From: an uncultured Lacinutrix sp.
GTDB taxonomy: Bacteria; Bacteroidota; Bacteroidia; Flavobacteriales; Flavobacteriaceae
Length of the DNA: 15,837 nucleotides
Reading direction: 5' to 3'
Assembly (NCBI GenBank): GCA_937916035.1
Contig: CALGIH010000290.1
Span: 1 to 15,837, forward strand
Position numbers and translations under genes: made by a program. This document shows, piece after piece, positions 1 to 6,029 of the stretch (positions are counted from its first letter, which is position 1; each line of letters starts with the position of its first letter). Under the pieces are notes generated by a model. The model had not been told where the DNA came from, did no database searches, and saw nothing but the letters and a program-made list of their open reading frames with translations.

Positions 1-625
1 GTAACATTCCTGGTCCTCCACTAAAAAAAGTATATGAAAATCGCTTTTTGTTATCGTAAAAAGTAATTGGCACAATTGGAATTTTATGATTAATCGCTAG
101 TCTAAAAGCTCCATCTTTAAATTCAGAAAGTTTAATATGTTCTTCAGGTACCATTCCTTCAGGGAAAATACAAATACTTACACCAGATTTTAAGCGTCTT
201 TGTGCTCTTAAAAAAACAGCTTGCCTACTTTTGGCACTAGTTCTATCTACCAAGATAGACGTTCTTTTGTAGAAAAATCCAAACAAAGGTATTTTGGCCA
301 ACTCCTTTTTTCCAACAAACACAAACGGATTATCCTTAATTGTTACCAACATAAGCATAATGTCCAACATAGAAGTATGGTTAGCAACAAACATATAGCT
401 TTTGCCTTTCTCCAAATTTTGTGCTTTAGTAATTTTCCAACCATAGCCCATTCCAATTAAAATAACTTTTGACCAGATTCGTGCTAGCTTAAAGAAATGT
501 GGATACCATTGCTCTTTTGCTATCGAAATGACAAGAAATGGAAATAAAATAATGATTGGTACTGCGACAAGCACATAAAACCAAATGCGATATAAAACCC
601 AGAAAGGATATTTAAGAAACTTCAT
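1..625 (-). CDS. plsC: 1-acyl-sn-glycerol-3-phosphate acyltransferase (PlsC family), 3' end outside window
   Basis: Acylates lysophosphatidic acid to phosphatidic acid in phospholipid synthesis at the inner membrane. The 208 visible residues start MKFLKYPFWVLYRIW and have a hydrophobic N-terminal segment at about residues 8-35. The acyltransferase motifs follow in order: NHTSMLD (the HX4D catalytic motif), a KKELAKIPLFG block, FPEGMVP (the FPEG motif) and an IPIVPI block. The family is usually about 240-250 residues, so only a short C-terminus is missing. An in-frame ATG also exists at 631, but a perfect TAnnTTTG box at 632-639 would put the transcript start at or after 628. I therefore prefer the ATG at 625 and an essentially leaderless mRNA. 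Divergent from trpS. Family assignment is firm; the exact acyl substrate is not. Confidence 0.9.
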   Translation of the reverse strand, partial: MKFLKYPFWVLYRIWFYVLVAVPIIILFPFLVISIAKEQWYPHFFKLARIWSKVILIGMGYGWKITKAQNLEKGKSYMFVANHTSMLDIMLMLVTIKDNPFVFVGKKELAKIPLFGFFYKRTSILVDRTSAKSRQAVFLRAQRRLKSGVSICIFPEGMVPEEHIKLSEFKDGAFRLAINHKIPIVPITFYDNKKRFSYTFFSGGPGML

Positions 626-631
626 CTGCAT

Positions 632-666
632 CAAAACTACTAAAATAATTGAGCTATTCTATCAAA
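632..666 (-). promoter_or_regulatory. Putative Bacteroidota-type promoter for plsC
   Basis: On the minus strand TAGTTTTG (639 down to 632) matches the Bacteroidota -7 consensus TAnnTTTG exactly. A TTTG at 666-663 lies 23 bases upstream as a -33 element, slightly longer spacing than usual. The box ends 7 bases before the ATG at 625, so the message would be leaderless or nearly so. It overlaps the trpS promoter on the other strand. Confidence 0.5.
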
Positions 667-679
667 AAAATTACCTTTG
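649..679 (+). promoter_or_regulatory. Putative Bacteroidota-type promoter for trpS
   Basis: TTG at 649-651, a 20-base spacer and TACCTTTG at 672-679 match the TTG / TAnnTTTG promoter pattern of the Bacteroidota primary sigma factor. The predicted start near 685 gives trpS a leader of about 75 bases that carries a hairpin at 711-742. Confidence 0.6.
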
Positions 680-710
680 TGTTTGTAAGAAAGAATTATT
701 AATTAAAGAA

Positions 711-742
711 GATTCCTGCTGTAGTTTATCTTGAGCGGAATC
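711..742 (+). repeat. Palindromic intergenic repeat in the trpS leader
   Basis: GATTCCTGCT (711-720) pairs with AGCGGAATC (734-742) to form a 9-bp stem with one bulged T and a 13-base loop. It shares the GATTCC...GGAAT core with palindromes at 3937, 4777, 8239 and 15681. It lies in the untranslated leader between the promoter and the trpS start at 760. It is too long-looped and too far from a U-run to be a terminator, and no T-box or tryptophan leader peptide is evident. Confidence 0.45.
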
Positions 743-759
743 GAAAGACGGAAGTTACT

Positions 760-1728
760 ATGGCAAGAATACTAACTGGAGTACAAAGTACAGGAACACC
801 TCATTTAGGAAATCTTTTAGGGGCTATTATTCCTGCAATACAAATGAGCAACGATCCTAACAACGAATCGTTTCTTTTTATAGCAGACATGCACTCCTTA
901 ACACAAATAAAAGATGCCGAATTACTAAAACATAACACCTATTCTACTGCTGCTGCTTGGCTAGCTTGTGGATTAAATATTGACAAATCGGTTTTTTATC
1001 GTCAGAGCGATGTCCCACAAGTAACTGAACTATCTTGGTACTTAAGTTGTTTCTTTCCGTACCAACGATTAACCTTAGCGCATAGTTTTAAAGATAAAGC
1101 TGATAGACTAGAAGATATAAACGCAGGCTTATTTAGCTATCCAATGCTTATGGCTGCAGATATATTGTTGTATGATGCCAATATTATTCCTGTTGGGAAA
1201 GATCAATTACAGCACATTGAAATGACTCGTGATGTAGCGTCTCGTTTTCATGCGAAAGTTGGTGAAACCTTTGTAATGCCTGAAGCCGATATTCAAAAAG
1301 AAACCATGTACGTTCCCGGAACAAATGGTGGAAAAATGAGCAAGAGCCAAAATAATATTATCAACTTATTTTTACCAGACAAACAATTACGTAAGCAAAT
1401 CATGGCTATTGCAACAGATAGTGCGCCTTTAGAAGAACCGAAAGATTGGCAAACCTGTAACTGCTTTGCTATCTATAAACTCGTTGCTAACGAGGTTCAA
1501 ATAGCAGACATGAAAGCCAATTACGAAAAAGGTGGTTACGGTTATGGCCATGCTAAACAAGCACTATATGAATTATTGATTGATAAATTTTCTGCTGAAA
1601 GAGAACGATATAATTATTATATGAATAACCTCAACGAAATTGATAAAGCTTTGACTATTGGTGCATCAAAAGCAAAAGTAGTGGCTGATGCGGTATTGAA
1701 AAGGGTTAGGACTAAAGTTGGATACTAA
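760..1728 (+). CDS. trpS: Tryptophan--tRNA ligase
   Basis: Charges tRNA-Trp with tryptophan using ATP; cytosolic class Ic aminoacyl-tRNA synthetase. At 322 residues it has the usual bacterial TrpRS length. The HIGH-type signature is TGTPHLGN at residues 11-18. GKDQ lies at 146-149, and the KMSKS loop GGKMSKS at 190-196 binds ATP during activation. The N-terminus MARILTGVQS leads straight into the first Rossmann strand, so the ATG at 760 is right. A Bacteroidota-type promoter lies at 649-679 and a hairpin at 711-742 in the leader. The gene converges on dprA; the two stop codons share bases 1726-1727. No truncation or missing motif. Confidence 0.97.
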   Translation: MARILTGVQSTGTPHLGNLLGAIIPAIQMSNDPNNESFLFIADMHSLTQIKDAELLKHNTYSTAAAWLACGLNIDKSVFYRQSDVPQVTELSWYLSCFFPYQRLTLAHSFKDKADRLEDINAGLFSYPMLMAADILLYDANIIPVGKDQLQHIEMTRDVASRFHAKVGETFVMPEADIQKETMYVPGTNGGKMSKSQNNIINLFLPDKQLRKQIMAIATDSAPLEEPKDWQTCNCFAIYKLVANEVQIADMKANYEKGGYGYGHAKQALYELLIDKFSAERERYNYYMNNLNEIDKALTIGASKAKVVADAVLKRVRTKVGY

Positions 1729-2825
1729 ATAACCTCAAACTGTTTTCCAGGCAATGGTCTTATCACGCCTTTTAATTCCATATTAAGTAATAATGACGCA
1801 ACTCTAAAGGTTGGCATATTGCACTTTAAGGCAATTAAATCCAATAATTCTTTTCCGTTGTCTTTTAGGAAATTATAGATAACTTTTTCATCAGTATCCA
1901 ACTCAACAAACAGTTGTTTTTGTATTGGTTTTGTTTCGCCTTCTAATTTCCAATTTAAGATATAAGGTATATCTTCAGGTTTAGAAAGTAAATGTGCACG
2001 TTGCAGTTTTATTAAGTTATTACAGCCAGCACTTTGCGTGTCTGTAATACGTCCTGGAACGGCAAACACTTCCTTGTTGTAAGAATTTGCAATATCAGCA
2101 GTTACCAAACTTCCTCCTTTTTCAGCAGATTCAATCACAATAGTTGCTTCACTGAGTCCAGCAATGATTCGGTTTCGTTTTAAAAAATTATTTCTATCAA
2201 ACTCATCTGTACTCCAAAAATCTGTAAAAAACCCTCCATGGTTTTCAATATCAGCCACATATTTTTCATGAACTTTAGGATACATCTGATTTAAACCATG
2301 TGCTAAACAACCAATGGTTTGTAAATTATTTTTTATTGCAGCCTTTTGAGCCGTAATATCTGTTCCGTAAGCAAAACCTGATACAATTATTGGATTGTAA
2401 GGTGCCAAACGCTCCACAATTGCTTCGCAATGCGCAATGCCTTGAGTGGTTATTTTTCGCGCACCAACAATACTAATAATATGTTGATTTTTAATATTGA
2501 TATTCCCTCTTTGAAATAAAAGAATTGGTCCATCAACACAATGTTTCAGAGCGTCAGGATAACTGCTTTCCATAAAATAATGACTGACGATATTATTTTT
2601 CTTAATAAATCCAAGTTCATTTTCTGCGTTCTGCAACAAGATGTCTTTATGTAAATCACTGACAGCATACATACCAATTCCTTCAATTTTAAGCAAGTTT
2701 TGCTTCTTTTCATTGAGCACAGCTTCGGGCGAACCACAGTGTGCAATGAGTTTTTTAGCAGTAATGTCACCAATATTAGGTGCGTTTTGTAAGGCTAGTG
2801 CAAAAAGTAAATTATTATCTGACAT
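1725..2825 (-). CDS. dprA: DNA-processing protein DprA (Smf family)
   Basis: Loads RecA onto incoming single-stranded DNA during natural transformation; cytosolic. An N-terminal helix-hairpin-helix/SAM-like part (about residues 6-60) precedes the Smf Rossmann domain. Counting from the GTG at 2849, motifs are IVGAR (127-131), SGFAYGTD (157-164, the family's SGxAxGID), RNRIIAGLS (225-233), GGSLVTA (245-251), AVPG (263-266) and GCNNLI (275-280). A winged-helix C-terminus follows at about 315-374. The open frame reaches a GTG at 2849, but the ATG at 2825 (MSDNNLLFALALQ) fits family N-termini better and gives 366 residues. No clear TAnnTTTG box was found upstream. DprA is widespread even in strains never shown to be competent, so the gene alone does not prove competence. 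Confidence 0.93.
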   Translation of the reverse strand: MSDNNLLFALALQNAPNIGDITAKKLIAHCGSPEAVLNEKKQNLLKIEGIGMYAVSDLHKDILLQNAENELGFIKKNNIVSHYFMESSYPDALKHCVDGPILLFQRGNINIKNQHIISIVGARKITTQGIAHCEAIVERLAPYNPIIVSGFAYGTDITAQKAAIKNNLQTIGCLAHGLNQMYPKVHEKYVADIENHGGFFTDFWSTDEFDRNNFLKRNRIIAGLSEATIVIESAEKGGSLVTADIANSYNKEVFAVPGRITDTQSAGCNNLIKLQRAHLLSKPEDIPYILNWKLEGETKPIQKQLFVELDTDEKVIYNFLKDNGKELLDLIALKCNMPTFRVASLLLNMELKGVIRPLPGKQFEVI

Positions 2826-2915
2826 GTATATTATTGAATTGCAATGCACAAGAAACTAAATTTTACACTGTTAATAAATAATTGTTTGGTTTTTTTTTTC
2901 GCTTGCAAAAATTTT

Positions 2916-2923
2916 TAACTTTG
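2916..2923 (+). promoter_or_regulatory. Putative -7 promoter box of the HU-CCDC81/SPOR gene
   Basis: TAACTTTG matches TAnnTTTG exactly and ends 5 bases before the ATG at 2929, so the transcript should start at or beside the start codon. The -33 region is a run of T (2891-2899) without a clean TTG at ideal distance. Confidence 0.45.
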
Positions 2924-2928
2924 TTTTA

Positions 2929-3885
2929 ATGCAATTAGAGACTTACATAAGCGATTTACTTTACAGATATGAATGTGTTATCATTCCAAATTTTGGTGCG
3001 TTTTTAACACAATCTGTTTCTGCAAAAATTAATGATGAAACCAATACGTTTTATCCACCAAGTAAAGTGGTATCATTTAATGAGCAATTAAAAAATAACG
3101 ATGGCTTATTGGTAAGCTATATTGCTGATGTTGAAAAAATATCTTACGAGTCTGCTGTTGAAAAAGTAGAAAAAGTAACAAGAGAGTTAAAGTCCAATTT
3201 AGCTCAAGGTGAAACCATCCTGTTGAAAAATATTGGTAAAATTGTTCTTACTAATGAAGGTAAAATTAGTTTTGAGCCTTCAAACAGCTCAAATTATTTA
3301 ATTCAAGCTTTTGGATTATCTCAATTTGTATCACCTTCAGTAACTCGTGAAGTTTATAAAAAAGACGTTGAGGCTATAGAGGAAATTATTCCATTAGCCT
3401 TTACTCCTGAAAAACGTATTTCGACAGGCTCAATAGCCCAAAGACCATACTTAAAATATGCAGCCATTGCTTTAATCGCCTTAACAGTAGGTGGTTTTGC
3501 TGCATCTAAATATTATGTTGGTCAAATTGAGCAACATAACCAAATAGCTCAGGAAGAAGCCAACAAAGAGATTGATTCTAAAATACAAGAAGCTACTTTT
3601 ATCATTAATAATCCGTTGCCTTCAATTACCTTAAATGTCACCAAACAAAGCGGTAATTTTCACATTGTAGCTGGTGCTTTTAGAGTTGAAGAAAATTGTG
3701 ATAAAAAACTAAGTGAACTTCGTGAATTAGGTTACAATGCTCGCAAAATTGGTGTCAACAAATATGGTTTGCATCAAGTCGTTTATTCTAGTTATGATTC
3801 ACGTTCTGAAGCACAAAAAGAGTTGTATTCCATTAGAAGAAATCACAATCGTGATGCTTGGTTATTAGTGCAAAAACTAAAGTAA
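2929..3885 (+). CDS. Inner-membrane protein with N-terminal HU-CCDC81-type domains and C-terminal SPOR domain
   Basis: A 318-residue protein in three parts. Residues 1-135 resemble the paired bacterial HU-CCDC81 domains, distant relatives of HU/IHF; the start MQLETYISDLLYRYECVIIP and the NFGAF block are typical. A single membrane segment lies at about 176-194, and an acidic coiled stretch at 200-225. A SPOR domain at 243-317 begins FHIVAGAFR. SPOR domains bind glycan strands stripped of stem peptides, as at division septa. The HU-like part would sit in the cytoplasm and SPOR in the periplasm, suggesting a link between cytoplasm and septal wall. That role is inference; experimental function is poorly known. 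The start is set by the ATG just after the -7 box at 2916-2923. Confidence 0.85.
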   Translation: MQLETYISDLLYRYECVIIPNFGAFLTQSVSAKINDETNTFYPPSKVVSFNEQLKNNDGLLVSYIADVEKISYESAVEKVEKVTRELKSNLAQGETILLKNIGKIVLTNEGKISFEPSNSSNYLIQAFGLSQFVSPSVTREVYKKDVEAIEEIIPLAFTPEKRISTGSIAQRPYLKYAAIALIALTVGGFAASKYYVGQIEQHNQIAQEEANKEIDSKIQEATFIINNPLPSITLNVTKQSGNFHIVAGAFRVEENCDKKLSELRELGYNARKIGVNKYGLHQVVYSSYDSRSEAQKELYSIRRNHNRDAWLLVQKLK

Positions 3886-3915
3886 TATTTACTTCTCTAA
3901 TTTTTAAAAGCACCT

Positions 3916-3923
3916 TACCTTTG
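3916..3923 (+). promoter_or_regulatory. Putative -7 promoter box of the acyl-CoA thioesterase gene
   Basis: TACCTTTG fits TAnnTTTG exactly. Transcription would begin near 3929, giving a leader of about 47 bases before the ATG at 3976 that contains the hairpin at 3937-3956. No good TTG -33 element is visible at the right distance. Confidence 0.45.
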
Positions 3924-3936
3924 CGTTTTGATAAAG

Positions 3937-3956
3937 ATTTCCGCTTTCTCGGAAAT
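3937..3956 (+). repeat. Perfect palindromic repeat in the thioesterase leader
   Basis: ATTTCCG (3937-3943), loop CTTTCT and CGGAAAT (3950-3956) form a perfect 7-bp stem. The loop is identical to that at 4777-4796, and the stem differs there by two compensated base pairs. It lies about 20 bases before the ATG at 3976, so it could affect translation of the thioesterase message (inference). Confidence 0.6.
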
Positions 3957-3975
3957 AATAATTAAACAATTTTTA

Positions 3976-4488
3976 ATGCAAGCGAAACATCCTGAAGATT
4001 CTAAAACTATTATGACAGACTTGGTGTTGCCAAGTGAGACTAATCCTTTGAATAACTTATTTGGTGGCGAATTACTGGCTAGAATGGATCGTGCAGCTAG
4101 TATTGCCGCAAGACGTCATTCAAGGCGTATAGTGGTAACTGCTTCCGTTAATCATGTTGCATTTAACAAATCGGTGCCTTTAGGAAGTGTTGTAACCGTT
4201 GAAGCTAAAGTTTCTAGAGCTTTTAAAACCTCTATGGAGGTTTATATTGATGTTTGGATTGACGATAGAGAATCTGGAGAAAAAACAAAAGTCAATGAAG
4301 CTATTTATACCTTTGTGGCTTTAGATGAGTCTGGCAATCCTATTAAAATTCCTGCAATAGTTCCAGTAACAGAAGTAGAAAAGTTACGCTTTGAAGGTGC
4401 TCTGCGACGCAAGCAATTAAGTCTTGTCCTTGCTGGGAAAATGAAGCCAAATGATGCTACTGAGTTAAAGGCGTTATTTTTAAATTAA
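3976..4488 (+). CDS. Acyl-CoA thioesterase, hotdog fold (YciA/BACH type)
   Basis: Hydrolyses acyl-CoA to free fatty acid and CoA; cytosolic, usually a hexamer of hotdog domains. The 170-residue protein carries the family signature NPLNNLFGGELLARMD, with the likely catalytic Asn23 and Asp38, followed by NHVAFNKSVPLG. The ending RRKQLSLVLAGKMKP is a common tail. The frame is open back to a TTG at 3928, which would add 16 residues. That codon sits at the predicted transcription start (box at 3916-3923), and the family starts at the MQAKHPEDSKT segment, so I choose the ATG at 3976. The leader carries a palindrome at 3937-3956. Chain-length specificity cannot be read from sequence. Confidence 0.9.
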   Translation: MQAKHPEDSKTIMTDLVLPSETNPLNNLFGGELLARMDRAASIAARRHSRRIVVTASVNHVAFNKSVPLGSVVTVEAKVSRAFKTSMEVYIDVWIDDRESGEKTKVNEAIYTFVALDESGNPIKIPAIVPVTEVEKLRFEGALRRKQLSLVLAGKMKPNDATELKALFLN

Positions 4489-4542
4489 GTAATAAATTAA
4501 ACTTTTTTATTTTCCTTTAGTCTTATAGTTAAACCCAAAACT

Positions 4543-4752
4543 ATGAGAACACTTATTTTAACATTAGGATTCGCCATCATATTTTCTACAACATCTTGTG
4601 CATCAAGAGTCGTTGTAAGACCAGCATCTACAATCGTAAAAGTTGCTCCTAAGCATCACAAAATAGTAGTTGTAAAGGGCAAACGATATTATTACTGGAA
4701 TAGTAAACATTACAAAAAAACCAGAAAAGGCTATGTCGTTGTAAAGATTTAG
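4543..4752 (+). CDS. Small basic lipoprotein, function unknown
   Basis: A 69-residue protein with a lipoprotein signal: MRTLILTLGF hydrophobic core, then TTSC with the lipidated Cys at residue 19. The mature part (about 51 residues) is rich in Lys, His, Arg and Val. It ends in a Tyr-rich stretch, RYYYWNSKHYKK then GYVVVKI. That tail resembles the short YYY...GYVVV motif seen in several small cell-surface proteins of unknown role (DUF6515-like); I make the comparison from memory only. No clear promoter box; it starts 54 bases after the thioesterase gene and may be cotranscribed. It converges on the EnvC-like gene. Confidence 0.7.
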   Translation: MRTLILTLGFAIIFSTTSCASRVVVRPASTIVKVAPKHHKIVVVKGKRYYYWNSKHYKKTRKGYVVVKI

Positions 4753-4776
4753 TAATTGGTCGAAAATAACATAGAC

Positions 4777-4796
4777 ATTCCTGCTTTCTCAGGAAT
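4777..4796. repeat. Perfect palindromic repeat between convergent genes
   Basis: ATTCCTG (4777-4783), loop CTTTCT and CAGGAAT (4790-4796) form a 7-bp perfect stem. It lies one base beyond the stop of the EnvC-like gene (minus strand) and 24 bases after the small lipoprotein gene. There is no U-run on either side, so it is not a classical terminator, though a stable hairpin here could protect 3' ends. Related copies are at 711, 3937, 8239 and 15681. Confidence 0.6.
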
Positions 4797-4797
4797 C

Positions 4798-5679
4798 TTA
4801 CATCTTATTAATCCAATGTGCTGGATTTTGTGTGTCGCCATCTTTCCAAATTACAAATGAAAGAATAGTTTCGTTAGATGCTTTATCAGTTAACACTTCC
4901 CCTATTTCTTGTTTTGTTGTTACTTTATCTCCTTTTTTGATGTAAAGTTTTGATAAGTTTTTATAGATCGTGAAATAATTACCATGCTGAATTAGAATCG
5001 TCATATTTCCATTTTTTGGTACTAAAATAGAATGAACAGTTCCTTCAAAAACAGCTCGTACTTTTTCATCTTTATTAGTCAAAATTCTAACACCATTACT
5101 CTTAATTGGCACTGTATGGTCTATTGGAGATTTTTGTATACCATAACGTACTTTAACGAAGCCATGTTCAACAGGCCAAGGTAATTTACCTTTGTTTGCA
5201 GTGAAACTAGCCGCTAATTTTAAATCTTCAGGTGTAAGCGCAAAGGTGGTCGATTCTTTAGATTTTCCTGCCTTAACGTTTGATACTGCCATAGCATCAC
5301 GAATAATCTTTGCTATTTGCTTGTCAATTTTATCTATTTCCTGTTGTTTGACTCTAATTTGAGATGTATATTTATTGAGGTCTTTCTTTATAGAAGCCAC
5401 TAAAATTTCTTGTTGTTTAAGTTCTTGATCTAGTTTATCTTTTGCTAAACGGTTGTCTTTAATAAGCACTTCTTTGTCTTGTTTTTGCTTAAGCAAGTTC
5501 TGATTCAAAGCTTGTAATTCAATCGTTTTTACTTTAATTTCTTCACTTTGCTTTTTCTGATAATCTGCATATTGTTTAATGTATTTTAAGCGCTTGTAGG
5601 CTTGTTGAAAATTACTTGAAGATAATAAGAACATCACTTTACTCTCTTCAGATTTACTTTTATAAGATTTTACAATCAT
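4798..5679 (-). CDS. EnvC-like murein hydrolase activator, C-terminal part (coiled coil and LytM domain) after frameshift
   Basis: Downstream open frame of the broken gene: 293 residues from an internal ATG at 5679. Residues about 20-130 are Lys/Gln/Glu-rich coiled coil; a LytM/M23 domain follows from the LPWPV at residues 166-170. The zinc-binding residues of active M23 peptidases are gone: the HxGxD block reads SNGVRI, the YAHLS block reads YKNLS although the preceding QHG is kept, and the last HFE strand reads LSFVIWKDG. Loss of catalysis is what defines EnvC-type activators, which switch on amidases rather than cut peptidoglycan. Translated alone, this piece has no signal peptide and would stay in the cytoplasm. 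Confidence 0.8.
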   Translation of the reverse strand: MIVKSYKSKSEESKVMFLLSSSNFQQAYKRLKYIKQYADYQKKQSEEIKVKTIELQALNQNLLKQKQDKEVLIKDNRLAKDKLDQELKQQEILVASIKKDLNKYTSQIRVKQQEIDKIDKQIAKIIRDAMAVSNVKAGKSKESTTFALTPEDLKLAASFTANKGKLPWPVEHGFVKVRYGIQKSPIDHTVPIKSNGVRILTNKDEKVRAVFEGTVHSILVPKNGNMTILIQHGNYFTIYKNLSKLYIKKGDKVTTKQEIGEVLTDKASNETILSFVIWKDGDTQNPAHWINKM

Positions 5680-5759
5680 AGATGCATATTCTTCTTTTAA
5701 AAGCGATAATCTATCTCTTAATTTGGTAATAGTTTTTTGATTGTTATTGATTTCTCGAG

Positions 5760-6029
5760 TTAGTAATTAGCTTGCTGATTGGTAACTGATATCAGATTTC
5801 GTCTTACAGTTGCCTTATAATTTAAATCTTCAAGTATAGAAATAATAGATCTTTCATCTTTTCTGCCCTGAAAGACCATTGTTTCGTATTGTTGAATTTG
5901 ACGAAGGAATTCTTGGCGTTGATTCTCAAGATCTAACTGCTTAGCACTTTGAGAATTGGCAATTGACACACAAAACAATAAGAGTGTTGTGAAAAGATAT
6001 TTGAACAATGGGTTTTTAAAAGCTATCAT
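5760..6029 (-). CDS. EnvC-like murein hydrolase activator, N-terminal part (signal peptide and coiled coil) before frameshift
   Basis: Upstream open frame of the broken gene, 89 residues. Residues 1-26 are a signal peptide with the hydrophobic core YLFTTLLLFCVSIA and probable cleavage after about Ser-26. The rest begins the periplasmic coiled coil (KQLDLENQRQEFLRQIQQYE). As it stands it ends at Asn88-Tyr89-stop. Alone it lacks the LytM domain, so it could not activate an amidase. The ATG at 6029 overlaps the preceding stop in ATGA. Confidence 0.8.
   Translation of the reverse strand: MIAFKNPLFKYLFTTLLLFCVSIANSQSAKQLDLENQRQEFLRQIQQYETMVFQGRKDERSIISILEDLNYKATVRRNLISVTNQQANY

Larger units (their letters stand above)
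4798..6029 (-). pseudogene. envC-like gene interrupted by a one-base deletion near 5765
   Basis: Two adjacent minus-strand frames (5760-6029 and 4798-5679) are parts of one gene. In the minus strand GCTAATTACTAACTCGA near 5755-5771 gives Ala-Asn-Tyr-stop. One extra T in the TT run gives Ala-Asn-Leu-Leu-Thr-Arg, and the new frame runs without a stop through EINNNQKTITKLRDRLSLL and EEYAS into the downstream frame at its first Met. The repaired gene has 411 codons including the stop (410 residues): signal peptide, long coiled coil and degenerate LytM domain, a normal EnvC-like architecture. Product role: periplasmic activator of septal amidases during cell separation. The TGA of the DUF4292 gene overlaps its ATG, so translation is coupled. 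A real mutation or a sequencing/assembly error are both possible; the bases between the frames still encode coil, so any loss is recent. Confidence 0.85.

Noticed and set aside
221..460. Plus-strand open frame of 79 codons
   Set aside because: Antisense to the PlsC acyltransferase, whose motifs run through the same bases; no promoter or recognisable product.
711..759. T-box or tryptophan attenuator in front of trpS
   Set aside because: No Trp-rich leader peptide, no T-box sequence and no U-run after the hairpin; it matches the dispersed palindrome family instead.
2546..2859. Two overlapping short frames (2546-2773 minus, 2641-2859 plus)
   Set aside because: Both lie in wrong frames of dprA, which has a complete motif set; compositions are not protein-like.
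4777..4796. Bidirectional intrinsic terminator between the small lipoprotein and EnvC-like genes
   Set aside because: Perfect stem but no U-run on either strand, and the same unit occurs in a 5' leader at 3937.
5755..5771. Programmed ribosomal frameshift in the EnvC-like gene
   Set aside because: No slippery heptamer or downstream structure is evident, and the family is not known for recoding; mutation or sequence error is simpler.
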